DNA of 64,000 nt from CALODL01 sp942492115 (GTDB taxonomy: Bacteria > Planctomycetota > Phycisphaerae > UBA1845 > CAIVHJ01). The DNA lies in NCBI GenBank assembly GCA_942492115.1, contig CALODL010000021.1, positions 248,001 through 312,000 of the forward strand, written 5' to 3'. Made by a program: the position numbers and the translations under genes. Below are positions 17,801 through 26,484 of this stretch, one piece after another. The number at the start of each line of letters is the position of its first letter. The first letter of the stretch is position 1. Under the pieces are notes generated by a model, which had not been told where the DNA came from, searched no databases, and saw only the letters and a program-made list of their open reading frames with translations.

Positions 17801-19264
17801 GCCATCCCCGTCGACTCCGCCGGTCTCCTCGCTGTCAAGAAAGCCGTCCCCGTCGCTGTCGATCGGGAGATCGACGACATACACATCCTGGTGCACGTTG
17901 GTATCTGCCGGCAGCATCGCCAGAGACGTCGAGACCGCCGCGCGGCCGCCCAGCCCGGAAATCGACAGCGCCCCGGATGATGGCATCGGTGACCCGATAT
18001 TGGCGGAAACGCGCGAAGCGATTGCTCCTGTTTCATCGAACACACCATCACCATCGACATCACGATCGTGGGCGATGACCCGCAGACCAAACACGGGCAG
18101 GTCACCGTAGTTCGCTGCCCACGTGGTAAAGGCCAGTCGCCGGCCATCGGCTGATATGGCAGCGTCCCAGCAATCGTCCCCGCCCTGGGCCCCGGCAGTC
18201 GTCACACTGGAACGCACGGTCGCCCCGGACTGAGTGTCGTGCACAAACACGTCACTACTGGTGTTGGTGTCGTTGGGCACAAGATTGGTTGCAAAACTGA
18301 CGAACGCGATGTGACGCCCATCGGCGGAGATCGAACCGGAAGCGCTGAATGATCCGCCATTGGCCTCCGTTCCGCTCGAATCGACACTCAGGCGTACGAG
18401 GGTGCCCGTCTGCTGATCATAGCGGAACACATCGGAGGCGCCGTTGAGGTCATTGGGCACAAGGTTGGTTGCGTCACTGCTGAAGAGAATGTAGCGACCG
18501 TCGCTTGATATCGACGGCGAATTGGAGTGCAGGTCGGCTTCGTTGCCCATGGCATCGATGTTAACGCGCGTGGTCGTCGCGCCCTGACGGTCATGGACGA
18601 AAATGTCAACACGCCCGTTGTTATCACCCGCGACCAGGTTGGTCGCCAGGCTGGCAAAGGCCACATAGCGGCCGTCCGCTGAAATTACCGGTGAGTAACA
18701 GAGGTTGTCTGCCTCATTGCCCTGGGAATCGATACTGACACGAGTCGTCGATACGTCCCCGGGTTGGTCGAAGATGCCGTTGCCACTGACATCGCGATCG
18801 CGGACGAATATGTCGGTAACCAGCGTCGTCCCGTCGCCGGCCACCAGATTGTCGGCAAAACTGACGAAGGTTACGAAGCGGCCATCGGGTGATATCGACA
18901 CCCCTTTACCACCGATCCCCAGAATCCAACCCCCGCTGTCCGCATTACCCTGCACGCCGTTGGTGTCGACACTCATGATCTGCGTGGTCCCGGCCACCAG
19001 ATCGCGAACGAAGACGTCACGCCAGCCATTCGTGTCTCCTGCCACAAGATTCGAGGCGGACGAGGCAAAGGCAGCGTACCGGCCATCGGCCGACAGTGCG
19101 ACACCGGCGGTCGTCTCGCTGTCGCTGGTTGCCGGCGCGCCGTTCCACGTCGTAGACACGAGCGTCACTTGCCCGACCGCCGGTGGCATGACCGCGGCAG
19201 AGGCCAGCATGGCCAGGATGATAATGACATGATTGGGTCGTGCGTGGGCCGTCGAGGTTGACAT
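14816..19264 (-). CDS. Giant secreted PD40-propeller/metzincin/dockerin-like protein
   Basis: 1482 residues. The ATG at 19264 has GGAAGGAA 6 nt upstream; the ATG at 19279 would place that site inside the gene. After a signal peptide, residues ~40-430 are seven or so TolB/PD40-type propeller blades (SADGRYAAFASSASNLVAGD and variants). The zinc-protease motif HELGHNLGLEHGG is at 661-673, with a Met-turn candidate (RSGMSYN) about 30 residues later. A LamG-like sandwich (DFESYDPQGG... DRWVKIQTIIDLEDDW), thrombospondin-type-3-like Asp repeats (DPCNPDSDGDGTLDGVDNC), two dockerin-like Ca loops (SDGNDRFHALNCF, CDGNDAFHALNAF) and a cohesin-like end follow. The last ~250 residues are closely shared with the protein at 30606. 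Probably a calcium-stabilised extracellular protease. Confidence 0.82.
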   Translation of the reverse strand: MSTSTAHARPNHVIIILAMLASAAVMPPAVGQVTLVSTTWNGAPATSDSETTAGVALSADGRYAAFASSASNLVAGDTNGWRDVFVRDLVAGTTQIMSVDTNGVQGNADSGGWILGIGGKGVSISPDGRFVTFVSFADNLVAGDGTTLVTDIFVRDRDVSGNGIFDQPGDVSTTRVSIDSQGNEADNLCYSPVISADGRYVAFASLATNLVAGDNNGRVDIFVHDRQGATTTRVNIDAMGNEADLHSNSPSISSDGRYILFSSDATNLVPNDLNGASDVFRYDQQTGTLVRLSVDSSGTEANGGSFSASGSISADGRHIAFVSFATNLVPNDTNTSSDVFVHDTQSGATVRSSVTTAGAQGGDDCWDAAISADGRRLAFTTWAANYGDLPVFGLRVIAHDRDVDGDGVFDETGAIASRVSANIGSPMPSSGALSISGLGGRAAVSTSLAMLPADTNVHQDVYVVDLPIDSDGDGFLDSEETGGVDGDGDGTPDLFLTGANPNRKDIYVEIDGYAGRVPSLATLNAVVSAFANAPVSNPDGSTGITLHLNIDETAIPLVQWWTMLNAGAGTTPWSDFANEKNARFGTPGERAAGNWPAMRSAKIRSYHYCFFANQFPAVIGTQIVNTVSGMGELRGNDFFLSLGAWTPAGGTAQQIQGVFMHELGHNLGLEHGGGDTINYKPNYRSGMSYNWTVPAVSGLFSQIWFLDYSRSALPTLIENCLNEPAGIGGNPGLLTPVGPPANYRLVWEGGPVDWNGDTVSTHPCAWSNINQVPANPNSPAGQALVGFDDWNSLVFYDPSSGNWANAVHGAVNPLGEELRYEQVQTLTHLGDCDGNGILDTDDIIMGNGEDCDLDGLMDACLPAVPWYEDFESYDPQGGVHGSRAWSGWDDDPAFDAPVTDLTEFDRPRSAYNTLEVDDDVDIVRQFCHVEDDEVWSFSAWQYIPSDFVSGGAGTTTGSYFMLLNTYASGGPYHWSVQIGVDSTINALKVWNGNGDNTINVPYVEDRWVKIQTIIDLEDDWTRVYYDDELVTEYSWTGGVIGDGGGALDIAAVDLFGNGSSPVYYDDLKLSRAGVCGGLADDFDTDGLTTEQELLRELDPCNPDSDGDGTLDGVDNCDGLYNPLQFDSDSDTVGDACETCHGFDDLEDCNDNALPDACDVLEGVSADENGNLIPDECEGLGCHSVEECADQNGDGIRDDGCVHWNCEGEDCVATGIVFAEMGGQFGACTPDGASDGNDRFHALNCFANVGPDQTPGYQCEANPPAAFNVDAGGPFGDCNPDGVCDGNDAFHALNAFGDATPCGCPLDGGPAPVFNPVVVDHARLLLGVERGAIHANDIVTVTVSLDNRLEDLRGYQLHLGVSGGERGRLEVIDIEVAPSAQLRTQGARRTGMDHDLSFVSEWTAFNVDTAQMVAGRDSEGVVARPGVLATFTLQASSEAAGTFTIELRHDDDDPDARTFLFPTPAQGRIAIHAIKPVSIVVEP

Positions 19265-19384
19265 CGCTGTTCCTTCCAAAGAACCCGGAAACCGTGCCGA
19301 TTCATCAGGTGCTAGGAACGCTGCAGTCTTCCCCTGACATGATTATGACACTTTTTGGGCCGCGAACGGGACAGTCAAGCGGGT

Positions 19385-19390
19385 TATACT
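19385..19390 (+). promoter_or_regulatory. -10 box directly before the ECF sigma start
   Basis: TATACT ends 7 nt before the ATG at 19398; no Shine-Dalgarno is present. A -35 is not clear; a GAAC at 19364-19367 could be an ECF-type element. Leaderless translation is inferred. Confidence 0.45.
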
Positions 19391-19397
19391 GACCATC

Positions 19398-19973
19398 ATG
19401 GTGACACCGACGACACATGCTACGCTTCTGCAAAGACTTAGATCTGGCAACGATCAGGTCGCATGGCGTGACTTCGCGGACCGCTACGGCCTGTTGATCC
19501 GCAACGTGGCCCGCCGCCACGGCCTGCAGGACGCCGACTGCGACGAAATTGTCCAGGATGTGCTCATCTCACTGGCCCGCGCCATGCCCGCCTTCAGATA
19601 CGATCCCGCCCGCGGTCGCTTCCGTGGTTATTTGAAAACCGTGGTGGTTCATTCCGTTTTTCAGCGATTGCGTCAGAAACGGAGCGAAGCCTCCATAGAG
19701 ACTATTGCAGGCACCGCGGATGACGCGGGTGCCGAGCAGGTGTGGGACGATGAATGGCGTCAGTATCACCTGCGTCTCGCGATGCACACGATTCGTCACG
19801 AGTTCAACGATTCTGATTGTGCCGCGTTCGATCGCTATGCGGTTCGCGGCGAAGATGCAAAGGCGACAGCCGACATGCTGGGTATGACCTTGGACCAGGT
19901 CTATCAAGCGAAGTCCAGGATCTTGAAGCGCCTGACGGATATCGTTGCACAACAGGTCTCTGACGAAGGTTGA
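19398..19973 (+). CDS. ECF-type sigma factor
   Basis: 191 residues. Region 2 is clear: WRDFADRYGLLIRNVARRHG, then DADCDEIVQDVLISLARAMP with the DxxQD-like core and FRGYLKTVVVHSV. Region 4 is the HTH ATADMLGMTLDQVYQAKSRI near the C-terminus. This is the planctomycete kinase-associated ECF group, without an obvious anti-sigma. The Ser/Thr kinase gene begins 64 nt downstream, and the two probably form one signalling unit in which the kinase controls the sigma factor or its output. A -10 box lies 7 nt before the ATG. Confidence 0.88.
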   Translation: MVTPTTHATLLQRLRSGNDQVAWRDFADRYGLLIRNVARRHGLQDADCDEIVQDVLISLARAMPAFRYDPARGRFRGYLKTVVVHSVFQRLRQKRSEASIETIAGTADDAGAEQVWDDEWRQYHLRLAMHTIRHEFNDSDCAAFDRYAVRGEDAKATADMLGMTLDQVYQAKSRILKRLTDIVAQQVSDEG

Positions 19974-20037
19974 GCACGAATCACGCTGGGATGCCAGCGC
20001 AACATTAATCGCACAGTCACACAGGGTGGGTTGATCA

Positions 20038-21876
20038 GTGCCCGACAATGAACAGTGGTATACAACACCCGATGCCCTGCTGGCCGAACTGCAACGCACC
20101 GACCTGCAGTTCGACCGCACCATCGAGATTCGCGGTTACGATGACATTCGGGAACTGGGCCGTGGAGGCCAGGGCGTCATTTACACGGCGACCCAGCGAT
20201 CGACGAAGCGCGAAGTGGCCATCAAGGTGCTGTATGACAGTCCACTGGGCGTGTCCACGCGCCGCCTGCGCTTCGAACGGGAAATCGACCTGGTCTCTCA
20301 TCTTCAGCATCCCAACATCGTTCGCGTCTATGACAGTGGTGTGACGGGCGATGGGCGCATGTATGTCGTCATGGAGCGCATCACCGGCACGACACTCGGT
20401 GCGGACCGAACACGGACCGATCCCCCCAGCGGTCCGTCGAGCGCAGTCACACTGCAACCCGAAACCAGTCCTCGTCGCCCATCCGACCTGCCAGACACCC
20501 TGGAGTTGTTCATCAAGATTTGCGGCGCGGTCAATTACTCGCACCAGCGCGGCGTCATCCACCGTGACCTCAAACCCAGTAACGTGATCATTGATACGCA
20601 AGGCGAGCCGCATGTTCTCGATTTCGGCGTGGCCAAGGCCACCGAACCACAAGGCGCCTTCGATACCGCCAGTGGACAGTTCATGGGCACACTGGCCTAT
20701 GCCGCGCCGGAGCAGATCGATGGTCCGCCGGACGATGTCGATACGCGCTGCGACGTTTATGCCCTCGGGGTGTTACTCTACGAACTGTTGACTGGACGCT
20801 TGCCCTATGTTGTCGACGGTCCCGTAGGCCAGGCCATCGCCGCTATCACAACCGCAACAATCACGCCGCCAAGCCGACTTGGTGTTGGCGATGACGAACT
20901 CGATACCATTGTCATGACGGCACTCGCCCGCGATCCGGAACGACGTTACCAAACGGCGGCGACCCTGCGTGACGACTGCCGACGTTATCTTAACAACGAA
21001 CCTCTCGAGGCCCGACGCGACAGTCGATGGTATCTGTTTCGCAAATTCATTGCCCGTCATCGCGGTGCCGTGACCGTCGCAGCCACCTTTATCGTCATGC
21101 TCGTCGGTTTTGGCACGGGCATGACCACGGCTTACACCCGGGCCCGTACCGAAGCCGACAAATTCCGCGCGATCAATGCCTTTCTGGAAGACACTCTCTA
21201 CGCCCTCGATGTCGATCCGGAGCAACCGGTCACTCTCGAACAGCTTCTGGATGCCAGCGAACCCTGGATGGACAGTACGTTGGCCGACGATCCGGCGGTC
21301 GAAGCCGCAATACGAACAACGATCGGCAAGAGCTACCTCAGCCTCGGATTGTTCGACAAAGCAGATCAACACATCAACAGCGGTCTCGACATCCGTCGTG
21401 CTCTTTACGACGACCCCCACCCCGACATAGCCAAGAGCCTTGCAACTCTGGCCCAGTTACACCACATGCGTGGCGACGTCACCGAGGCAGAGGCGTTGCA
21501 TCGCCAGGCGCTGGATATGCGCCTCGACTACCATGGACCGCTCCACAGTGATGTCGCGATGTCCCTCGGCAACCTCGCGATCCTGGCGCGTGAGCGTGGG
21601 AATATCGATGAAGCTCTCGAGATGTTCGACCGGCAACTGGCCCTTCGCGAACAACTGTACGGCATCCCTCATGCAACGGTCGCGCTGGTTCACTTCAACC
21701 GCGGTGCAACACTGGAAACGTCCGGTCGCCTCGAAGAAGCGCTGGCTGCATACCGCCGGGCCCTCGATCAGCGCCGGGCCCTACTTGCAGAAGACCACCC
21801 CGACCTTGCACGAACAACGCGCGCGTTCGCCCGGGTGCAGAACCAGGTTGAACGCACCACCGAACCGGGCGACTGA
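20038..21876 (+). CDS. Transmembrane Ser/Thr protein kinase with TPR sensor domain
   Basis: 612 residues, GTG start at 20038 with AGGGTGGG 8 nt upstream. The kinase domain (~35-320) is complete: GRGGQG P-loop (41-46), Lys63, HRDLKPSN (175-182, catalytic Asp177), DFGVAK and AAPEQ. A single transmembrane helix follows at ~345-365 (TVAATFIVMLVGFGTGMT). The outer part is a run of about five TPRs of the kinesin-light-chain type (YDDPHPDIAKSLATLAQLHH, HSDVAMSLGNLAILARERGN). Cytosolic kinase with a periplasmic protein-binding module, paired with the ECF sigma gene upstream. A ~25-residue Pro/Thr-rich insert sits in the kinase N-lobe/C-lobe junction (DRTRTDPPSGPSSAV). Confidence 0.9.
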   Translation: MPDNEQWYTTPDALLAELQRTDLQFDRTIEIRGYDDIRELGRGGQGVIYTATQRSTKREVAIKVLYDSPLGVSTRRLRFEREIDLVSHLQHPNIVRVYDSGVTGDGRMYVVMERITGTTLGADRTRTDPPSGPSSAVTLQPETSPRRPSDLPDTLELFIKICGAVNYSHQRGVIHRDLKPSNVIIDTQGEPHVLDFGVAKATEPQGAFDTASGQFMGTLAYAAPEQIDGPPDDVDTRCDVYALGVLLYELLTGRLPYVVDGPVGQAIAAITTATITPPSRLGVGDDELDTIVMTALARDPERRYQTAATLRDDCRRYLNNEPLEARRDSRWYLFRKFIARHRGAVTVAATFIVMLVGFGTGMTTAYTRARTEADKFRAINAFLEDTLYALDVDPEQPVTLEQLLDASEPWMDSTLADDPAVEAAIRTTIGKSYLSLGLFDKADQHINSGLDIRRALYDDPHPDIAKSLATLAQLHHMRGDVTEAEALHRQALDMRLDYHGPLHSDVAMSLGNLAILARERGNIDEALEMFDRQLALREQLYGIPHATVALVHFNRGATLETSGRLEEALAAYRRALDQRRALLAEDHPDLARTTRAFARVQNQVERTTEPGD

Positions 21877-21927
21877 TCCACGGTACAGCGCCTGTCCCCA
21901 CAAGTCTTGCGCAGTTAGTATGTGCAG

Positions 21928-23469
21928 ATGTCGTCTGGTCATGTCTCACCTGCCACTACGCCCGTTGCCTGGTCGCGCATTGACCGTCTCCTGCTGCTCT
22001 GTGCGTTTGTCACGCTGCTGCTCTTCAGGTTGCACGCCTTCGGCGCCCCACTCGAAAGTGACGAATGCAACTATGCGTATTTTGCTGAACGGCTGATCGC
22101 CGGTGACCATCTGTTCGATGATCTGTGGGACCACCAACCTCCCGGCATCTATCTCTTCCTCGTACCGCTCACTGCCGCACTCGGATCAGAACCGTTCGTC
22201 TACCGCATGGCCGCGCTGCTGGTGACGGCCGCAACCCTGTGGCTGCTGTGCGCCACGGCGCGCAAGCTTGCCGGCCGCGAGGCCGGCTGGGCGGCGGCGA
22301 TTCTGTTTGCCATCGCCTCGAGCGATCCCGGCATTGCCGGCGAGGGGTGCAACCGTGAACTCTATATGAACTTCATGACCGCGTTCGGCGTGTGGTGGAT
22401 CGTGCGTGGCCCACATCCTGCACACGTGTTGTGTGCCGGCATATGTCTTGGGCTGGGTTCTCTGATCAAGACTGTCGTGGCCGCCCAATGGTTGGCGCTG
22501 GTCCCGGTCATCATCCTTGTTCATCTGCAACGATGGCCACTGAGCATCGCGTTGTACGCAGTAGGCCCAACTCTTACCTGGCTGATTGCGACAGCCTGGT
22601 TTGCCGCGGGGGGTCGCGCGGAGGCCTTCTTCGATGCGGTGTTTACGTACAACCTCGGCTACAGCGCAAGCGAAGGCTCGTGGTTCGCTCGGCTGTGGGC
22701 ATTCAACCACGCACACATCTTCATGACCGGCGCGGCCGTATGGATCGCCGGTGCGTGTGGCCTTGTGTGGACACTGATCCGTCGCCCACCAGCGCATGGC
22801 CTGTTGATCGCATTGACACTGGGCAGTTACCTGGCCGTGTGCCTTCCGGGACGCTTCTGGCCACACTATTTCCTGCTGCTTCTACCGGCGGCAATTCTTC
22901 TGGCTGCTACGCTGGTCGGCCAGGCCGCGCAGCTCGATCGCCGCCTGGGGTACGCGGCCCTGATCATTGCCACGGGCGGGCTCCTGGCCACGGAAATCCC
23001 ATACTACGCGGGCGTCGAACCCGACGCTCTTGGCAGCGCGCGATATGGCCCGCGCATGGCTTGGGTTCGAGACCAGGCCTACCGGATCAATGAGGTCACT
23101 GCGCCTGAGAACAGCATCTATGTCTGGAGTACGGATGTTGGATTCTACTACTACAGTCAGCGCCGTTGCGCGACACGGTTCACCATGAATGAGCCGCTCA
23201 TGGCCTCCGGCCCGGCCACGCTGCGCCGCCGTGAGCAACTGCGCACCGACCTCGAAGCGGACCCGCCGCGCCTGATCCTCATCATCGCCCGCCCGGACCA
23301 CCGGCACCCCTGCCCCGAACTGCTGCAGTTCATACAGGACCGCCGTTACGTCGCTGCTGGCCGCGACGCGCCCCATGGACTGGAAATCCTGTGCGACAGC
23401 AAGCGCCCGATCCTGCCGATCGACTGGACGTGGCCCCCTGAAGACCCGGAAGTCGATCTCGATGAGTGA
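21928..23469 (+). CDS. Glycosyltransferase family 39-like membrane protein
   Basis: 513 residues (ATG 21928; a GTG at 21922 in frame is possible). About ten transmembrane helices. The first luminal loop has the acidic pair typical of GT39/ArnT/PMT-type enzymes (LESDECNYAYFAERLIAGD) followed by WDHQPPGIYL, matching the family's 'D-x-PP' loop. Such enzymes move a sugar from a polyprenyl-phosphate carrier to a lipid or protein on the periplasmic face of the inner membrane; the acceptor is unknown. The last ~130 residues are a soluble periplasmic domain. It follows the kinase gene by 51 nt and might be co-transcribed. A TAGTAT lies 7 nt before the ATG; no Shine-Dalgarno. Confidence 0.8.
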   Translation: MSSGHVSPATTPVAWSRIDRLLLLCAFVTLLLFRLHAFGAPLESDECNYAYFAERLIAGDHLFDDLWDHQPPGIYLFLVPLTAALGSEPFVYRMAALLVTAATLWLLCATARKLAGREAGWAAAILFAIASSDPGIAGEGCNRELYMNFMTAFGVWWIVRGPHPAHVLCAGICLGLGSLIKTVVAAQWLALVPVIILVHLQRWPLSIALYAVGPTLTWLIATAWFAAGGRAEAFFDAVFTYNLGYSASEGSWFARLWAFNHAHIFMTGAAVWIAGACGLVWTLIRRPPAHGLLIALTLGSYLAVCLPGRFWPHYFLLLLPAAILLAATLVGQAAQLDRRLGYAALIIATGGLLATEIPYYAGVEPDALGSARYGPRMAWVRDQAYRINEVTAPENSIYVWSTDVGFYYYSQRRCATRFTMNEPLMASGPATLRRREQLRTDLEADPPRLILIIARPDHRHPCPELLQFIQDRRYVAAGRDAPHGLEILCDSKRPILPIDWTWPPEDPEVDLDE

Positions 23470-23528
23470 CGCCGGTACAAACAGGCGCATGCTTCAGTCG
23501 TGATACATTGTGGCACACCGTGGATCGC

Positions 23529-23592
23529 CGCGCGCCAATCGCCCCGCGCTAGGCGCCTTGCGCCGGTCGCCCGTCGCCCGTCGCCGAACGCA
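23529..23592 (+). repeat. Short copy of the heptanucleotide/GC-palindrome repeat
   Basis: GC-rich palindromic DNA (CCCCGCGCTAGGCGCC, TTGCGCC) runs into three heptamers, GGTCGCC, CGTCGCC, CGTCGCC (23565-23585), and a decayed fourth. The design matches the much longer repeat block at 48.1-50.8 kb. The surrounding gap, 23470-23921, has no credible gene; its other content is the ribosome-binding site of the next gene (GGAGA, 23911-23915). Confidence 0.5.
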
Positions 23593-23921
23593 TGTATGCG
23601 AATACCGGGCCCGCCCATGAGACCTTCACCGCGCTTTCCCAGCCACCTCATCCCCGCCGCTGTTGTCGAGATCGAGACCACCCGGGGCCACAACCTCCAA
23701 CTCCCCCATCTGGAAGATACGACTGACGTTACGCAGTTGCACGATCGGATTGACGGTATCCCGGCCCATGGTCCCCAGACTCTGAAACAGCTCCAGCTCG
23801 CAAGTCAGAGTGCGAGCTATTATCATGGATATTGTAAGTGTCGCTTTCGGTCGATCAAACTCGCCAACTCACCTACCGGGCAGCGGCCCAACGCCACTGT
23901 AACCGATGTTGGAGACTTCCC

Positions 23922-25076
23922 ATGGATCGCCCGGCGTTTCGTCGCCCAGGTGCTTTTACGCTCGTCGAGCTTCTTGTCGTTATTGCAATTATTGCGCTAC
24001 TCGTCTCGATTCTGTTGCCGTCACTGTCCAAGGCGCGCAGTGAAGCACAGAAAATCAAGTGCCTGGCCAACATGCGTGATATCCTGCAGGCATCGGTTGG
24101 TTACGCCAACAGCGATCCCAGCGAGTACCTCGTCCCGGTCATCTCGACCATTTATGGATCAAACGGCAACGAGTTGACCGAACGCGTCAGCGCGTCGCGT
24201 CGTGCCTTTGGAGGCAAGAGCGGCAAGCATTACTACGATGACCCGTCGTTCCCCGAAGAAGTTACGTGGTACGAAGAAGAGTTTGGTATGTGGTCGACCA
24301 AGAATGGGTTCGGCCCCGGCCACCGGCCGTTGAATCTCTACCTCTTCAAGTCGGCCCCACATCAGATCGGCTACGCAGGAATCGAAGAAATGGAACTTGA
24401 AGAGGCTCTGCGAGACGAGGAACTGGACTATGATATCTTCCAGTGCCCATCAGACACGCCTTACGACTCCAGCATTGACGGCGACGGCGACGTCATCTTT
24501 GGCTATGGGTTCTCCGGCACGAGTAACCGGGTGTTCACGCTGTCGATGACCTCCTTCGACGCCATGGGCAACAGCTATGCGTGTGACGCGATCCTCGCCG
24601 GGAGCCAACAGCGCACCCTTGGTTTCGGTGCATATTTGCGCAAATACAGCCAATTCCCCAATCCGGGCCGTATCACGACGTACATCGAGAGCAAGGGTTT
24701 CTATACCATGTTCTGGAACAGCCCGGACTTCGACTCGAGCGGCGACTATTCCATGGGCAACCACGGCATCATGCGTGAGCACAATGTGGCTTTCGCCGAT
24801 GGATCGGCACGGCCCGTCAAGTACGAAATCCTGTCTAACGTGGTCAGTGTCAACGAAGACGGCAGCGTCAACCGCGGCGCAGAGTACACGCTCCGCGGCG
24901 GCGAGCCACAGTCGATCAACTGGACACCGAACTACGACACCGGTCTACCTGGCGACCTGAGCTACGCGGGCTGGGCTCGCCTGCTGCTTGGTGGCAATAA
25001 CTGGCAAAACCATGCTCAACCCGCGCCCCCGACGTACACGAATAGTTTGTGCAACCCGGAGTTGCAGTGCCCGTAG
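23922..25076 (+). CDS. Pseudopilin-like protein with type IV prepilin leader (first of two)
   Basis: 384 residues. The ATG at 23922 has GGAGA upstream. The N-terminus is a textbook prepilin signal: [20 protein letters not shown], cleaved after Gly by a PilD-like peptidase and methylated on Phe, with Glu5. The large C-terminal part is the Planctomycetota type with a closing HNVAFADGSARPV segment (the H-x(n)-DG motif). It is likely assembled into, or delivered by, a type II secretion/type IV pilus-like system encoded elsewhere. A paralogue of the same layout follows at 25274; the middle of both contains SRRAFGGKSGKH or a close variant. Confidence 0.88.
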   Translation: MDRPAFRRPGAFTLVELLVVIAIIALLVSILLPSLSKARSEAQKIKCLANMRDILQASVGYANSDPSEYLVPVISTIYGSNGNELTERVSASRRAFGGKSGKHYYDDPSFPEEVTWYEEEFGMWSTKNGFGPGHRPLNLYLFKSAPHQIGYAGIEEMELEEALRDEELDYDIFQCPSDTPYDSSIDGDGDVIFGYGFSGTSNRVFTLSMTSFDAMGNSYACDAILAGSQQRTLGFGAYLRKYSQFPNPGRITTYIESKGFYTMFWNSPDFDSSGDYSMGNHGIMREHNVAFADGSARPVKYEILSNVVSVNEDGSVNRGAEYTLRGGEPQSINWTPNYDTGLPGDLSYAGWARLLLGGNNWQNHAQPAPPTYTNSLCNPELQCP

Positions 25077-25273
25077 CAATACGTTCCCTCGAATGAGGCC
25101 AGGTCTCGACCACTATGTCTCCCGGCGTTCGATAGTGAGCGGTCGCGATCCTCATTGAGCAAACAGTTGACTGGAATGGGCTTAGATCTTTGCGCACGTG
25201 TTTCCTCGCCTATCGTCAGCCGATCGGGTACGATGATCGAGCCACGCTGCCCACGGCTTGCACGAGGTTGACC

Positions 25274-26413
25274 ATGTCACGTCCTGTACACCACCGCGGT
25301 TTCACTCTTGTCGAATTACTCGTGGTCATCGCCATCATCGCCCTGCTGGTGTCGATCCTGCTGCCCTCATTATCGCGGGCGCGCGAACAAGCCAAGGGCC
25401 TCAAGTGCCTGGCCAACCTCTCTGATCAGATGAAAGCCGGCTATGCCTATGCCGAAGAGGACCCGCGCGATCAACTGATCCCGGTCCACGCGCGCTTCAA
25501 GTTCAGCACGTCCAGCGGCCCGTTCGGGCGTGGACGATACGTGTCCTGCGTCCGCCGGGCCTATGGTGGCAAGAGTGGCGAACACGACTACCGAGAAGGA
25601 AGCCCGGGGGGAGGCGAACATTCGCTCGACCCCATCACCGGACACGGTCGTTACTCGACCGGCAATTTCATGGGCCCGGCAACGCGCCCGATGAACAAGT
25701 TTCTCTTCCGCAACGGCATTCAGGATCGCCTGGAGTCAGCGCCGGGGAACGTGGACGAGTGGCGCAAGGATGAGCAACTCGACTTCGGCGTGTTCCGCTG
25801 CCCGTCGGATGTTGGTTACGAAGCGGGCAAAGATGGTGGCGAAGATGGCGAAGGCATCTATATGTCACAGGACATCCACCATGACAAAGCCATCCCCTTC
25901 TACGATGCAATGGGCAACAGCTATGCGACCGACTCAATGCTGGTTGGCACACCGGGAGCCCCGCTCAATTCCATCGGCCCGTGGCTACGTTCGTATACGA
26001 CCATCCCCAATCCTGGTCGCACGACGATACTCAAGGAAACCAAGGGCTTCTATTCGTCGTACTGGAACAATGTCGTGTGGACCGACGACTCCCTCGAACG
26101 CTATGCATGGGGCAACCATGGCACCAATCGCCAGCACAACGTCGCATTCGTCGACGGCCACGCCTCGCCGGTTCTCTATGAGGTTCGCACCGACTACACC
26201 GGCGTGAACCCCATGGGTGAGGTCCAGCACTCGGGCCAGTTCGTCCTGCGCGGGGCCACCCTGGATGAGGATATCCAGGTCAACGGCTTCCGTGCGGACA
26301 GCGGACAGCAATGGGACATTCAAAGCCTGTGGCATCTGATCTTCAGCGGGCCGGACTGGCAGGAACACTGCTTTCCGGCTCCAGTCTTCAACGATCCAAC
26401 CATGACGTGGTAG
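25274..26413 (+). CDS. Pseudopilin-like protein with type IV prepilin leader (second of two)
   Basis: 379 residues from the ATG at 25274 (GAGG upstream). The prepilin leader [20 protein letters not shown] is nearly identical to that of the upstream gene, and the shared landmarks recur in order: [53 protein letters not shown] and [13 protein letters not shown]. The two are clearly tandem duplicates that have diverged strongly in between. The 197-nt gap to the first gene makes separate promoters possible. Same secretion or pilus role as its neighbour is inferred. Confidence 0.88.
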   Translation: MSRPVHHRGFTLVELLVVIAIIALLVSILLPSLSRAREQAKGLKCLANLSDQMKAGYAYAEEDPRDQLIPVHARFKFSTSSGPFGRGRYVSCVRRAYGGKSGEHDYREGSPGGGEHSLDPITGHGRYSTGNFMGPATRPMNKFLFRNGIQDRLESAPGNVDEWRKDEQLDFGVFRCPSDVGYEAGKDGGEDGEGIYMSQDIHHDKAIPFYDAMGNSYATDSMLVGTPGAPLNSIGPWLRSYTTIPNPGRTTILKETKGFYSSYWNNVVWTDDSLERYAWGNHGTNRQHNVAFVDGHASPVLYEVRTDYTGVNPMGEVQHSGQFVLRGATLDEDIQVNGFRADSGQQWDIQSLWHLIFSGPDWQEHCFPAPVFNDPTMTW

Positions 26414-26423
26414 GCGCATAGAA

Positions 26424-26451
26424 GAGGCCGAGCACTGACGTGCCCGGCCTC
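26424..26451. terminator. Hairpin between convergent pseudopilin and Cys-repeat genes
   Basis: A 12-bp stem with one mismatch (GAGGCCGAGCAC/GTGCCCGGCCTC) and TGAC loop. The minus-strand side continues TTCTATG. It can serve the plus-strand pseudopilin gene (stop 26413) and the minus-strand gene ending at 26485. Confidence 0.6.
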
Positions 26452-26484
26452 CGTGTGAGCATACTTACTCTTCGTATTACATGT

